DNA from: Christensenella hongkongensis | Lineage (GTDB): Bacteria > Bacillota > Clostridia > Christensenellales > Christensenellaceae | Reading direction: 5' to 3' | NCBI RefSeq assembly: GCF_000981035.1 | Contig: NZ_LAYJ01000029.1 | Location: 1 to 57,599, forward strand | Length of the DNA stretch: 57,599 nt | In this document: positions 17,119 through 25,889 of the stretch, one piece after another | Numbering within the stretch: the stretch's first letter is position 1 | Layout: every line of letters starts with the position of its first letter | Program-made: the position numbers and the translations under genes | The notes under the pieces: generated by a model | Told to the model about the DNA's origin: nothing | What the model saw: only the letters and a program-made list of their open reading frames with translations | Databases searched by the model: none

Positions 17119-18447
17119 GTGATCGATATTAACCTGCTCCACGATGCCGCATACCGTGAGCATTTTTCAGAAGGACAATCCATACCGCAGGACTCAGACG
17201 CCCGTAAAATGTATATTGTGGTCTGCGGTTCTGTGGGTGTGTTTAACGCAGAAAACGACAAAAATGAAGACACATTAACTGCCGGGGATTCGTTTGGCGA
17301 GCAGCTTTTATTCACTGGAACCAGTCAACAAAAATTCCGTGCGCTGGACGCCGTCACCGTATATGCAATCGCCGCAGATACGTTCGGTGCAATCGCCCGC
17401 ACAAATCCAATGCTGTTATATATGCTGCTGCGCGATGCCTATGGGCTGAAGGAAACGCCGCTACCCGCCGGAATAGAACGGCCTGCAGCGGGGAAGCAGG
17501 CCACGGTTCCCGCAAACGAAATACCTGCGGCTGCCCCGCAGGCACATGCGCCTTCAAATGAAACCGGAAAAACATTTAAGCTCTCCCCTGAGGCGCTCAA
17601 AATACGCGAGTCCCTTCTCCAAAAAAAGGATGAAATAAAAAAGGACGCTTCTGCAAATATACAGCAAACGTCCGCCCAAAGCGCCGCAAATATTATTTTG
17701 GAAAAGCACGGGGCGGCCCCCGCCTTGTTTCCTCCGGGATTCCGCGGATATGCAGGGATCGAAAAGCCGGAATATAAAAAATACCTGTTTGAAAAAGAAT
17801 TTAAATGCCCGAACTGCTCGCAAGCCTTCCGTGGCTATAAAGTGTTTTTGTCCAAATTAGTGCCTTCCTCCCCGATGCGGTACGATCTTCGCAAACGTTA
17901 CAAGGGATTTCAAGCGGAATGGTATGATATTCTCACCTGCCCGCATTGCTATTTCAGTATGCTGTTTGATTATTTTATCGAACCGGTGCGTTTCCAGAAG
18001 GAAAAAATCCAGGAGGCTTTAGCCGCCGCCAAAAATGAAACCGCATTGGATTTCACTGCCGAGCGTGATCTCGACTTCGTTTTTGCCGCCCATTACCTCG
18101 CGCTTCTTTGCTCCCCGGCCTTTCCTTCCAAACAAAAACAGCTCGACCTGAAGCTCTGGGCTAACCTGAGCTGGCTTTATGAAGAAGCCGGGGACGAAGA
18201 ACCGGAGCGCGCCGCCGCCTTAAAAGCCGCTGAAACGGGCGAAGCCCTTTATATGTCCGGTAATTTGAATAAGCTTCAGGAACAGGTTGTATCCCTGCAA
18301 ATCGCCGGTATGCTGTATCGCACCGGCGAGCTTGAGAAAACGTCCCGCTGGCTGTTCCAGGCCAAAACCGCTAAAACCGGAAAGGGCATTTATACAAACC
18401 TCGCAGAAGACCTGTGGGAGATCATCCGGGATGAAAAACATTCCTAA
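17119..18447 (+). CDS. cNMP-binding-like / DUF2225 protein
   Basis: 442 residues, no membrane segment. N-terminal cyclic-nucleotide-binding-like beta barrel (about 10-110; MYIVVCGSVGVF, LTAGDSFGEQLLFTG), a charged low-complexity linker (about 115-215), then DUF2225 (FKCPNCSQAFRGYKVFLSKL...ILTCPHCYFSMLFDYF) with two CPxC-type pairs likely to bind zinc, and a C-terminal TPR-like helical region. Function unknown; a signal-responsive scaffold is possible. GTG start with GGGAG 7 bases upstream. The gene is convergent with, and overlaps by 4 bases, the ABC ATPase. Confidence 0.8.
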   Translation: MIDINLLHDAAYREHFSEGQSIPQDSDARKMYIVVCGSVGVFNAENDKNEDTLTAGDSFGEQLLFTGTSQQKFRALDAVTVYAIAADTFGAIARTNPMLLYMLLRDAYGLKETPLPAGIERPAAGKQATVPANEIPAAAPQAHAPSNETGKTFKLSPEALKIRESLLQKKDEIKKDASANIQQTSAQSAANIILEKHGAAPALFPPGFRGYAGIEKPEYKKYLFEKEFKCPNCSQAFRGYKVFLSKLVPSSPMRYDLRKRYKGFQAEWYDILTCPHCYFSMLFDYFIEPVRFQKEKIQEALAAAKNETALDFTAERDLDFVFAAHYLALLCSPAFPSKQKQLDLKLWANLSWLYEEAGDEEPERAAALKAAETGEALYMSGNLNKLQEQVVSLQIAGMLYRTGELEKTSRWLFQAKTAKTGKGIYTNLAEDLWEIIRDEKHS

Positions 18448-19211
18448 ACCGCGTCCGCTACGTCGCCGCCGAGGAGGGATACCACATCGATAATTTTGTC
18501 AAAAAACTGTCTTCGTGTCTGCCCTCCCCGCAATAGCTCCGTAAAAATCTTCCCGTCGCGCAAAAAAAGAATACGGCTGCAATAGCTTGCGGCAAATGCG
18601 TCGTGCGTCACCATCAGGATGGTCGCACGCAATCTTTTGTTCATGCCCGCAAAGCTTTCCAGCATCGTGCGCGCCGCTTTGGAATCGAGCGCTCCCGTCG
18701 GCTCGTCCGCAAGTACCAGCGACGGTTCCGTCACCATAGCCCTTGCCGCCGCGATCCGTTGTTTTTGCCCGCCGGACATCTCCGGCGGATACTTATGCAG
18801 GATATCGCTGATTTCAAGCGCATCGGCTACCTGAGCAACCCGCACCCTAAGCTCCTTAAACGGAACATTTCCAATCGTCAGCGCAAGCGCTATATTTTCA
18901 TATCCGGAAAGCGTATCGAGTAAATTGAACTCCTGAAAAACGAACCCCAGTTTTTCCCTGCGAAATTTTGAAAGCGCCCCGCTTCGCAATGCCGTAATAT
19001 CAGTCCCACCGATATAGATATGGCCTGTCGTTACGGAATCGATCGTCGAAATGCAATTCAGCAAAGTCGTTTTCCCGCTCCCCGACGGGCCCATGATTCC
19101 CAGAAACTCATGTTCCTCTACAGTCAGGCTGACGCCGTCCAGAGCCTTTGTGATGTTTCCCCTGCTTCCGTATATCTTTTCAATGTCCCTGACTTCCAGC
19201 AAATGCTCCAT
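18444..19211 (-). CDS. orphan Bce-type ABC transporter ATPase
   Basis: 255 residues. Walker A GPSGSGKTT, signature MSGGQKQR, Walker B LVLADEPTGALDS, H-loop MVTHD. It is a close paralogue of the ATPase at 23930-24697; both end in nearly the same FFxKIIxVVSLLGGDVADAV. In the complete system the permease gene starts inside that end, but here the stop runs into the 3' end of a convergent gene and no permease follows. It may share the permease at 21928-23940 or be a remnant. It is co-transcribed with a 37-residue membrane peptide under a CTTAC-repeat promoter. Confidence 0.9.
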   Translation of the reverse strand: MEHLLEVRDIEKIYGSRGNITKALDGVSLTVEEHEFLGIMGPSGSGKTTLLNCISTIDSVTTGHIYIGGTDITALRSGALSKFRREKLGFVFQEFNLLDTLSGYENIALALTIGNVPFKELRVRVAQVADALEISDILHKYPPEMSGGQKQRIAAARAMVTEPSLVLADEPTGALDSKAARTMLESFAGMNKRLRATILMVTHDAFAASYCSRILFLRDGKIFTELLRGGQTRRQFFDKIIDVVSLLGGDVADAV

Positions 19212-19234
19212 CCGTCCCTACTCCCAAATCTGAT

Positions 19235-19348
19235 TTATATTCTTTTATAGTCGGGAATGATTTCAAGCGTGCGCGTTTCGTCCATCCCCGCGCTGACCAA
19301 AAAGAATGCCCCTATCACTACCATTACCGCATATAATACTTTTTTCAT
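19235..19348 (-). CDS. 37-residue membrane peptide upstream of orphan ATPase
   Basis: Small gene: ATG at 19348 preceded by AAAGAAAGGGAGTG at good distance, TAA at 19235-19237. It begins MKKVLYAVMVVIGAFFL, one hydrophobic helix or signal-like segment, followed by a short polar, charged tail (AGMDETRTLEIIPDYKRI). The stop is 23 bases before the ATPase start, and the promoter carries the same paired repeats as the Bce genes. No family recognised. It could be a small partner or sensor of the ATPase, or a signal peptide-like leader. Confidence 0.6.
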   Translation of the reverse strand: MKKVLYAVMVVIGAFFLVSAGMDETRTLEIIPDYKRI

Positions 19349-19382
19349 AAAAATCACTCCCTTTCTTTTAACTGATGCTTTT

Positions 19383-19442
19383 ATTATAATCCCTATTTCT
19401 TAACGGCTGTTAAGCAAATCCTTACAAAATTCTTACAATATC
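19383..19442 (-). promoter_or_regulatory. promoter with paired CTTAC repeats (site A)
   Basis: Minus-strand -10 TATAAT (19383-19388) with no good -35. CTTACAAAATT (19421-19431) is followed directly by CTTACAATATC (19432-19442), an 11-bp direct repeat that starts 33 bp from the -10. The same layout occurs at site B (24.8 kb). OmpR-family regulators commonly bind direct repeats of this period; BceR at 25886-26545 is the likely activator. Confidence 0.6.
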
Positions 19443-19482
19443 CGAAAATCCCTTCCAATGCGAATAAAAAACAAAATAGCGC

Positions 19483-19513
19483 TTGACTTGGAGTCCGCTC
19501 CAGATGGTATGCT
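19483..19513 (+). promoter_or_regulatory. MerR-type promoter with 19-bp spacer
   Basis: TTGACT, 19-bp spacer containing the dyad TGGAG-TCCG-CTCCA, then TATGCT. An overlong spacer with a centred dyad is the hallmark of promoters that MerR-family activators untwist. About 100 bases of leader with a GC-rich hairpin separate it from the merR-type gene at 19612. Confidence 0.75.
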
Positions 19514-19611
19514 TGCAGTAGAACGACGGCGCTGCGGCTGTATCCGGTGAAAAACATAATCACCCTGCTGCGCCGCTGTGTTATACTATAAGAAACAGGA
19601 GGCTGAATCTC

Positions 19612-20001
19612 ATGACGATTACAGAAGTCAGTAAAAAATATGCCCTTTCGGCAGATACGCTCCGCTATTACGAACGGATCGGCCTTGTTCCCCCGGTCCA
19701 CCGCACCAGCGGCGGAATCAGGGATTATACGGACGAGGACTGCAACTGGGTTGGATTTATCAAATGTATGCGCGGGGCGGGGCTTCCCATCGAGGTGCTG
19801 ATCGATTACGTTGCGCTTTTTGCACAGGGGGATTCCACAATCGACGCAAGGAAAGATCTCCTTACGGAGCAGCGGCGGCTGCTCGCCGAGCGTATCGCAG
19901 ATATGCAGGCAACGCTTGAGCGTCTGGATAAAAAAATCAAGTCCTACGAAGAAACGATTGTCCCTGCGGAAAAAAGGCTGCGGGATGGAACCGATTCCTG
20001 A
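19612..20001 (+). CDS. MerR-family transcriptional regulator (AdhR-like)
   Basis: 129 residues. N-terminal winged helix-turn-helix (ITEVSKKYALSADTLRYYERIGLV), then RDYTDEDCNWVGFIKCMRGAGLPIEVL and a long C-terminal dimer helix. Belongs to the aldehyde/stress-responsive AdhR/YhdM type that binds TGGAGTNNNCTCCA-like dyads, and such a dyad is in its own promoter. Only one Cys is obvious in the sensor part. AGGAGG precedes the ATG. The usual target (an SDR or MDR oxidoreductase) is not adjacent; SDR and QOR genes lie 3-6 kb upstream. Confidence 0.88.
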   Translation: MTITEVSKKYALSADTLRYYERIGLVPPVHRTSGGIRDYTDEDCNWVGFIKCMRGAGLPIEVLIDYVALFAQGDSTIDARKDLLTEQRRLLAERIADMQATLERLDKKIKSYEETIVPAEKRLRDGTDS

Positions 20002-20122
20002 ACAGGCAAAGCATGGCGCATGATTCATATTTCATTCCGTTGCCTGTTCATAGCGATTGGAGTATAACGATTCAAAACCATTTTGTTTTACTGAATACAA
20101 AATACAGGAAAAGGAGCTTTGC

Positions 20123-20929
20123 ATGAAGCGGCACATTGTTTTCAGCGATATTGACGGAACATTACTTACCTCCACGCGGAGTATATCTCCCCTTACAATG
20201 CAGGCAATCACCAGCCTTCGCAATACACAAATTCCATTTGTGATCGTTTCAGCAAGAAGCCCATCGGCAATCTACCCGATTTTGCGCGAATATGATTTTA
20301 ACTGCCCGATTATTTCTTACAGCGGCAGCCTGATGCTGGATGCAGACAGGAATGTCCTTTACGATGCCGGAATGACCAAAGAATATGCGGCGAAAATCAT
20401 ACAATTTGTAAAAAACCGGCAGTTCGACTTAAGCTGGAGCGCCTTTTCCATGGATGAATGGCTCGTTGAAGACACAGACGATCCCCGTATTATACGCGAA
20501 GAATATTATGTAAAGGCACGGGCGAAACGCGGCACGGTCAACGCTCTTGAGGACGGGGCGAACGTCAATAAAATCCTGTGTATCTGCAATCCCGGCCACA
20601 TTTTAGAAATTGAACAGGAAATAGGTGCGGCGTTCCCCGATTGTTCCATTGCGAAATCGTCCGACATACTTCTGGAAATTATGGGAAAAGGTATTACGAA
20701 GGCGCATGCGGTGCACAGGCTATGCTCTATGTGGGGCTACGACATAAAAGACGCCATCGCGTTTGGTGATAACTATAACGACGAGGAAATGCTTAAGGCG
20801 GTGGGATACGGCTTCCTGATGGAAAACGCTCCCCATGCGCTGAAAGAAAGAATAGCAAATCATACTTTGGATAACGACCACGACGGTATCTATCATGCCC
20901 TGAAAAAAATGAATCTGATAAAGGATTGA
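20123..20929 (+). CDS. Cof-type HAD-family phosphatase
   Basis: 268 residues. HAD motif I DIDGTLL with nucleophile Asp, motif II VSARSP, a type IIB cap, and motif IV GDNYNDEEML. Members dephosphorylate sugar phosphates or flavin-related phosphates; the substrate is not predictable. AAAAGGAG lies before the ATG at 20123; a longer frame to 20057 has no ribosome site. Terminated by a nested hairpin at 20930-20990. Confidence 0.92.
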   Translation: MKRHIVFSDIDGTLLTSTRSISPLTMQAITSLRNTQIPFVIVSARSPSAIYPILREYDFNCPIISYSGSLMLDADRNVLYDAGMTKEYAAKIIQFVKNRQFDLSWSAFSMDEWLVEDTDDPRIIREEYYVKARAKRGTVNALEDGANVNKILCICNPGHILEIEQEIGAAFPDCSIAKSSDILLEIMGKGITKAHAVHRLCSMWGYDIKDAIAFGDNYNDEEMLKAVGYGFLMENAPHALKERIANHTLDNDHDGIYHALKKMNLIKD

Positions 20930-20990
20930 GGCGGCGCCGGAGTATCCCTTCCCGGCAAAACACCCGGGAAGGTCAAACGCCGCTTTTCGT
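20930..20990 (+). terminator. terminator after the Cof phosphatase
   Basis: Inner stem CCTTCCCGG / CCGGGAAGG and outer stem GCGGCG / CGCCGC, followed by TTTTC. Confidence 0.7.
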
Positions 20991-21017
20991 TCCGGCTGTG
21001 GTCACGCCTTAATACTG

Positions 21018-21049
21018 GAAGAGACGGAGCATAACGCTCCGCCTCTTTT
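21018..21049 (-). terminator. terminator after the BmrR-like gene
   Basis: Stem AAGAG-CGGAGC / GCTCCG-CTCTT with one mismatch, loop ATAAC; usable in both directions. Confidence 0.6.
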
Positions 21050-21060
21050 ACTTTACCTGT

Positions 21061-21858
21061 TTACCGTTCTTTCTTTTTGACCGGGAACAACACCGCTGTT
21101 TCCAGCTCCTCAGGGCTCAGCGCCATCTCTTCATCCTTCAGAAAACGCTCGATTGCCGGGCCGCACACCTCGTACTCATTCTGGTTTTCAAACCAGTTTT
21201 GTATTGCTTCATACGCATAGCGTACCGTTTCATATGGGCCAACGTGCGTGACCGCCGCAAACGTACCCGCCGGCAGCGTTTTTACGCCGTCGCCATCCTG
21301 AGCGACCTCTACCTGCGCCTCCACGTCCATCGCATCGTAAGAGAATTCGTCTCCCATATACATCTGCTGCGTCACTCCGGTGCGCGTAAACCCGCGATCC
21401 TTCATCTCCTTCAAAAGCTCCTGAAACAGCTCGTGCGTTTCGCTCACACTGATTGTTTTCCTCAGGCAAAACACCTTTTGCGGCGGTGCATTCATCACAA
21501 TTACATGATATTTTTCCATCATAATACCGGTTCCCTCCATTTCGGCAATGTCGGCTTCCATCTGGCGTAATTTTTTGCGCAGCGCGTCAAGCTCTCCCTG
21601 CAGCCTCAGCCGCCGCGTATGGATACGCACGGCAAGCTCCTCCTGCGGCAGGGGCAGAAGCCCGCGAATCTCCGCAAGCGAAAATCCGTAGCCTTTCAGC
21701 GTCTCGATCTGCTCCGCAACCGCAAGCTGTGCAGGATCATAATACCGATAGCCGTTTTCCGCCACATATGCCGGGCACAGCAGGCCCATGAGGTCATAGT
21801 GCCGCAGCATCCGTGCGGAAAGTCCGCCCAGCTTTGCAAATCCGCCAATGGTAAGCAT
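21061..21858 (-). CDS. MerR-family regulator with GyrI-like effector domain (BmrR-like)
   Basis: 265 residues. Winged helix-turn-helix with KLGGLSARMLRHYDLMGLL and NGYRYYDPAQL, a coiled-coil dimer helix (about 75-110), then a GyrI-like ligand domain (about 115-260; VTHVGPYETVRYAYEAIQNWF). The family senses bulky or cationic compounds and activates efflux genes. Its own promoter has the 19-bp MerR spacer with a dyad, so it is likely autoregulated. It lies just downstream of the bceAB genes but has its own promoter; a direct tie to them is not shown. Confidence 0.9.
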   Translation of the reverse strand: MLTIGGFAKLGGLSARMLRHYDLMGLLCPAYVAENGYRYYDPAQLAVAEQIETLKGYGFSLAEIRGLLPLPQEELAVRIHTRRLRLQGELDALRKKLRQMEADIAEMEGTGIMMEKYHVIVMNAPPQKVFCLRKTISVSETHELFQELLKEMKDRGFTRTGVTQQMYMGDEFSYDAMDVEAQVEVAQDGDGVKTLPAGTFAAVTHVGPYETVRYAYEAIQNWFENQNEYEVCGPAIERFLKDEEMALSPEELETAVLFPVKKKER

Positions 21859-21892
21859 GAATAATCTCCTTCTCAGAACCGGTTCTTTTCTA

Positions 21893-21923
21893 AGAATACA
21901 CCTTCACACAGTGTCAAGGTCAA
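21893..21923 (-). promoter_or_regulatory. autoregulated MerR-type promoter
   Basis: Minus strand TTGACC, 19-bp spacer, TATTCT. A near-perfect 21-bp dyad beginning ACCTTGACAC and ending GTGTGAAGGT covers the spacer. The leader also holds the palindrome AGAACCGGTTCT (21875-21886). Confidence 0.75.
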
Positions 21924-21927
21924 GCAT

Positions 21928-23940
21928 TTATTTTTCGCGGATGATTTTTTTACTGCTGAAATACGTAATCGCAAAATAGATACCGTAAATCACCGCTATG
22001 AGCGCAAGTCCCCAGATTACGTCCTGATATACGTTTTCGTACCACATCATATTGATCATGCTCATGATTCCCTGTATCCCAAAGATCGCGTGGACTGCCG
22101 CAACGGCGAGCGGTATCAGGAAATAGACCGCGATCTGTTTCAGGAGAGACCGGTTAATCAGCTTTTCATCCGTACCAAGCTTGCGCAGGGTAGCATACCG
22201 CCTTTTGTTGTCGTTTGCCGCGGAAAGCTGCTGCAGCGCAAGGATGACCGCCGCAGTCACAAGGAACGTAATGCCCAGGTAAATGCCCACAAATGAAATC
22301 GTCACGCGCAGTCCAACGCTCGAATCCTGCTGGCTGAGCGCGGTTGTAAAATAACTGTACGGACGGTCAGGATTTGCTTTTACCAACTCGTTTTGTTTGT
22401 CCCAAACCGCCTGGTTTGCCGCCTCGCGGTCAGCGCCCTGCGGGAATATCCCGTTTACAACGGCATCACCGAGCGTAAAACCGGAAACATCCTCATCCGG
22501 GTAAACAAGCGTGATCGGGGCAGCTGTCGAGGCCCCTGTGATACGCGTATTCACAACGCCGACAGCATTGCCCGGGACCGTATATTCCTTTCCATTGGAA
22601 TGGATTGTTTTTCCGTCGTGTGAAAATTTTTGTAATTTCTCACCCATCGCCTCGTTATACGTAAACGCTCCGAGCTCGTTCCCGGAAAGCTCCACCTCCG
22701 GTTCTCCGATCATTTTCAAAAAGCTGTTGAACTGGGAAACCGGCACCGCCTCCGCAAATACCTCTTCTCCCATAACCTGCGCTATTTCGCTCATCTGGGA
22801 CACCTCAAGGTAATCTCCAAACTGCTTCAGGATATCCACGTCGCTTTCGTAGCGCGCATATTCCGAGGTCTGCCCGTAAAGCTCGTCCATAGGGATCCCA
22901 TAATTTTCAAGCGCCCGAAGACCGCTCCCCTCGCTTTGTACCGCCTCTGCCTTCATCCTGTATTCCGTATCGAACCGCAGCTCGCGGTAGGCCTCTTTGT
23001 TGACCGCGGCAGATACGCCGGAGCTTGCCCCCAGCGTTACGATCGTTACAAACAGCATGATGCAAATGAGCGCCATTGACGTATGCGTGGAATTGATCTT
23101 GCTTGTTAGCTGGCGCGTCACAAACAGGTTGAGGCCCTTAAAATACCGTTTCTTGTTGCTCGAGGCAATCTTATAAACGAATCCGGACAGCCCTGCGAAC
23201 AGCAGGAAGGTTCCGGGTATGCCAAACAGCATCACAAACGGCAGGTACATAATCAGCATTCCCTTGATGATCAGGTAATATGCAATGATAATCAGCACGA
23301 TGCCCGCTATGGTAAGCGCCACCGACACGCCTGTTTTACGGCTGATCACCTTTTCGTTTTCCTCTTCGGCATGCAGCAGCCTGATCACCTTTTGCTTGGA
23401 TACGCGCACCGCGTTGAAGATCATTACGCACACAAACATCGCGCCAAAGTAAATGACAGACTGCGTCATCGCCTTTGCCGAGAATACAAACACATATTCC
23501 TTGAGCTGTACCTCAAACATCCTTGCCGTAATGAGCGACATTCCCTGCGAGAAGAGCACGCCCAGCAGCAGTCCCACGGCAAGCGCGATTACCCCTACCA
23601 GCAGCGTTTCCACCATGAAGATCGCGGCCACCCGCCCTTTTCCCATACCAAGCACAAGATATACGCCAAGCTCTTTATTCCTGCGCTTGATGAGGAAGTT
23701 GTTTGCATACAGGATCAGAATGCCAAGCGTAATCGCTACGAACGTAGAAAACACCTTAATGCTTTCCAGCATCACCTGTGCGGAAGTCGCTTTACTTGAA
23801 TTCAGGTCCATAATCGCCTGCTGCGCATCCAGCGAGTTAAACGCATAAAAAAACATGACCGCAAACATCAGCGTAATAAAATAGACCGTATAATCGCCGA
23901 AGCTTTTACGTACGTTCCTGAAAGCTAATTTAAACAGCAT
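21928..23940 (-). CDS. BceB-type ABC permease
   Basis: 670 residues. FtsX-like permease with ten predicted membrane segments and a large extracytoplasmic domain of about 220 residues (about 310-530) between segments seven and eight, the mark of BceB-type antibiotic-sensing permeases that bind bacitracin- or lantibiotic-like peptides with lipid II precursors. Starts RNVRKSFGDYTVYFITLMF, a typical beginning. Overlaps the ATPase gene by 11 bases, so translation is coupled. With the BceRS pair it should form a sensing-and-detoxification module. Confidence 0.93.
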   Translation of the reverse strand: MLFKLAFRNVRKSFGDYTVYFITLMFAVMFFYAFNSLDAQQAIMDLNSSKATSAQVMLESIKVFSTFVAITLGILILYANNFLIKRRNKELGVYLVLGMGKGRVAAIFMVETLLVGVIALAVGLLLGVLFSQGMSLITARMFEVQLKEYVFVFSAKAMTQSVIYFGAMFVCVMIFNAVRVSKQKVIRLLHAEEENEKVISRKTGVSVALTIAGIVLIIIAYYLIIKGMLIMYLPFVMLFGIPGTFLLFAGLSGFVYKIASSNKKRYFKGLNLFVTRQLTSKINSTHTSMALICIMLFVTIVTLGASSGVSAAVNKEAYRELRFDTEYRMKAEAVQSEGSGLRALENYGIPMDELYGQTSEYARYESDVDILKQFGDYLEVSQMSEIAQVMGEEVFAEAVPVSQFNSFLKMIGEPEVELSGNELGAFTYNEAMGEKLQKFSHDGKTIHSNGKEYTVPGNAVGVVNTRITGASTAAPITLVYPDEDVSGFTLGDAVVNGIFPQGADREAANQAVWDKQNELVKANPDRPYSYFTTALSQQDSSVGLRVTISFVGIYLGITFLVTAAVILALQQLSAANDNKRRYATLRKLGTDEKLINRSLLKQIAVYFLIPLAVAAVHAIFGIQGIMSMINMMWYENVYQDVIWGLALIAVIYGIYFAITYFSSKKIIREK

Positions 23941-24697
23941 CGGCTACGTCACCTCCCAGAAGGGAAACCACTTCGATGATCTTGCTGAAGAAATCCTTGC
24001 GGCTGTCCGCCCCGCGCAAAAGCTCTGTAAAAATCTTGCCGTCGCGCAAAAACAGAATCCTGCTGCAATAGCTCGCTGCGAATGCGTCGTGCGTTACCAT
24101 AAGCAGCGTCGCCCCCAGTCTTTGGTTCATATTCACAAAGTTTTCAAGCAGCATCCGCGAGGATTTGGAATCGAGCGCCCCCGTCGGCTCGTCCGCCAGG
24201 ATGAGCGAAGGATTTGTAATAATTGCGCGCGCGGCGGCTACACGCTGCTTTTGCCCGCCCGACATTTCGCACGGATATTTATAGAGCACGTCATTGATCT
24301 CGAGCGTCTGTGCGATATTTTTGATGCGTTCCTTAATCTGCTTATAGCCCACGCCGCAAATCGTCAGCGCGAGCGCGATATTTTCATACCCCGACAATGT
24401 ATCAAGCAGGTTGAAATCCTGGAAAATAAATCCAAGCTGTTCCCTGCGGAATCCGGCCAGCCGCCCGGCTTTCAGCTCTGTGATATCCGTGCCGCCGATC
24501 ATAATATGGCCGCTCGTCACGTTGTCGATTGTGGAAATACAATTCAGCAGCGTCGTTTTTCCGCTTCCGGACGGGCCCATAATGCCAAGGAATTCGCCCT
24601 TTCCAACGTCAAAATTCACGTCGTTTAAGGCGCGCGTCATGTTCCCCTTTCCGCCGTATATTTTTTCTACATTCCTGACTTTGAGTAGTGTCTCCAT
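23930..24697 (-). CDS. BceA-type ABC ATPase
   Basis: 255 residues. Walker A GPSGSGKTT, signature MSGGQKQR, Walker B LILADEPTGALDS, H-loop MVTHD. GGGAGG is 5 bases before the ATG at 24697; a longer form from 24721 (GGAG 6 bases away) is possible. First gene of the bceAB operon, driven by a promoter with site B repeats and a weak -35, as expected for an activator-dependent promoter. Paralogue of the orphan ATPase at 18444-19211. Confidence 0.93.
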   Translation of the reverse strand: METLLKVRNVEKIYGGKGNMTRALNDVNFDVGKGEFLGIMGPSGSGKTTLLNCISTIDNVTSGHIMIGGTDITELKAGRLAGFRREQLGFIFQDFNLLDTLSGYENIALALTICGVGYKQIKERIKNIAQTLEINDVLYKYPCEMSGGQKQRVAAARAIITNPSLILADEPTGALDSKSSRMLLENFVNMNQRLGATLLMVTHDAFAASYCSRILFLRDGKIFTELLRGADSRKDFFSKIIEVVSLLGGDVADAV

Positions 24698-24768
24698 TTT
24701 TGCCTCCCAATAAATGCTCATTGCAAACTCCATTTGATAAAATAGCGGTTTTCCTCCACCGCAATTTT

Positions 24769-24833
24769 ATTATACAAAGCAGCCCGCATTGCATCTATCG
24801 CTCTAGCTTACGCAAACCTTACATTTTTGTAAG
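24769..24833 (-). promoter_or_regulatory. bceAB promoter with paired CTTAC repeats (site B)
   Basis: Minus-strand -10 TATAAT (24769-24774), weak -35 TAGATG. CTTACGCAAAC (24807-24817) and CTTACATTTTT (24818-24828) repeat at 11 bp and start 33 bp from the -10, as at site A. The second copy also makes the dyad CTTACA-TTTT-TGTAAG, which fits the known BceR-type TNACA-N4-TGTNA motif. Confidence 0.7.
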
Positions 24834-24875
24834 GCGGCAAAAATCTATTCGCAGATGCTGCCTTTTTCCGTAACG

Positions 24876-25889
24876 TCATATATCCGTCATCGAGCTTTTG
24901 GGGAATGTAATACTGATCGCAGTCCCCTCTCCTTCCGTAGAAGAGACGGCGATACCGTGCCCCAGCCGGTCGCATAATTTCGCGCAAAGATAAAGCCCCA
25001 TGCCGGTCGATTTTTCCTTCTTTCGCCCATTGCTTCCGGTGAACCCTTTTTCAAAGATACGCCCAACCTCCGCCGCCGGTATCCCTATTCCGTTATCGCT
25101 GATACTGAGCACCACGGAATTTGGGTTCTCCTTTGCGGTAATTATGATTTGAGCGTCCGCTTTATCGCTGTATTTGATTGCATTCCCCAGAATCTGGTTC
25201 AAAATGAATTCGATCCATTTTGCGTCCGTATATACGATGATATCCGGCAATTCCGCTTCAAAACGGATCTTCCTTCCAATTAATTGTTTTGCGTTTCTCC
25301 TTGCCGCGGCATAAACGATCTCCCTGAGGTTTGCCTTGCGCACCATGTAATCCTTTTCCACAGCGTTGCTCCGCGCATAAAACAGCACCTGCTCTACAAG
25401 GTTCTCCAGTGCGGAAAGGTCTTCGCCAAGCCCGTCCGCCCCTGCAAAGCCGTCGCTGTTTTCCAGAATCAGCCGCGAGGACGCAATCGGCGTCTTGATT
25501 TCGTGCACCCACATTTCAATATATTCCTGGTATTCTTTTTGCGCCTTACTGTATTTCCTGATTTCCTCAAGCATTGCCTTATTCGACGTCTTCAGCGCAT
25601 CGTAAAGGATCATTCCTTCCCTGAAATCCGGCCTTTCCACCATTTCCGCAATGAGGTTCTTGCGTTCAAGCGAATCAAGCATTTCAATAAAATTTTCATA
25701 AAACGCCTTTCGCTTCCTGTATTCCACAATTAATGGCACGACCATGCAGGCAAGGAAAATACATCCAAAAAACACAATGATCATCGTTCCTACGGAAAGC
25801 AGGTAAAACAAAAGTATCACCGCCACAAGCAGGAATGCGTCAAACAATAAAAAAACCGCTTTATCCCTCAGGTATTCCATCCATCTCAT
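24876..25889 (-). CDS. BceS-type intramembrane-sensing histidine kinase
   Basis: 337 residues. Two N-terminal helices (about 10-55) with almost no outside loop, then HisKA with phospho-acceptor in WVHEIKTPIASSRL, N box NQILGNAIKYSD, G1 DNGIGIP and G2 STGMGLYLC. This short sensor layout is the intramembrane-sensing class that takes its signal from the BceAB transporter. Overlaps the regulator gene by 4 bases (ATGA) and ends 180 bases before bceA. Confidence 0.93.
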   Translation of the reverse strand: MRWMEYLRDKAVFLLFDAFLLVAVILLFYLLSVGTMIIVFFGCIFLACMVVPLIVEYRKRKAFYENFIEMLDSLERKNLIAEMVERPDFREGMILYDALKTSNKAMLEEIRKYSKAQKEYQEYIEMWVHEIKTPIASSRLILENSDGFAGADGLGEDLSALENLVEQVLFYARSNAVEKDYMVRKANLREIVYAAARRNAKQLIGRKIRFEAELPDIIVYTDAKWIEFILNQILGNAIKYSDKADAQIIITAKENPNSVVLSISDNGIGIPAAEVGRIFEKGFTGSNGRKKEKSTGMGLYLCAKLCDRLGHGIAVSSTEGEGTAISITFPKSSMTDI

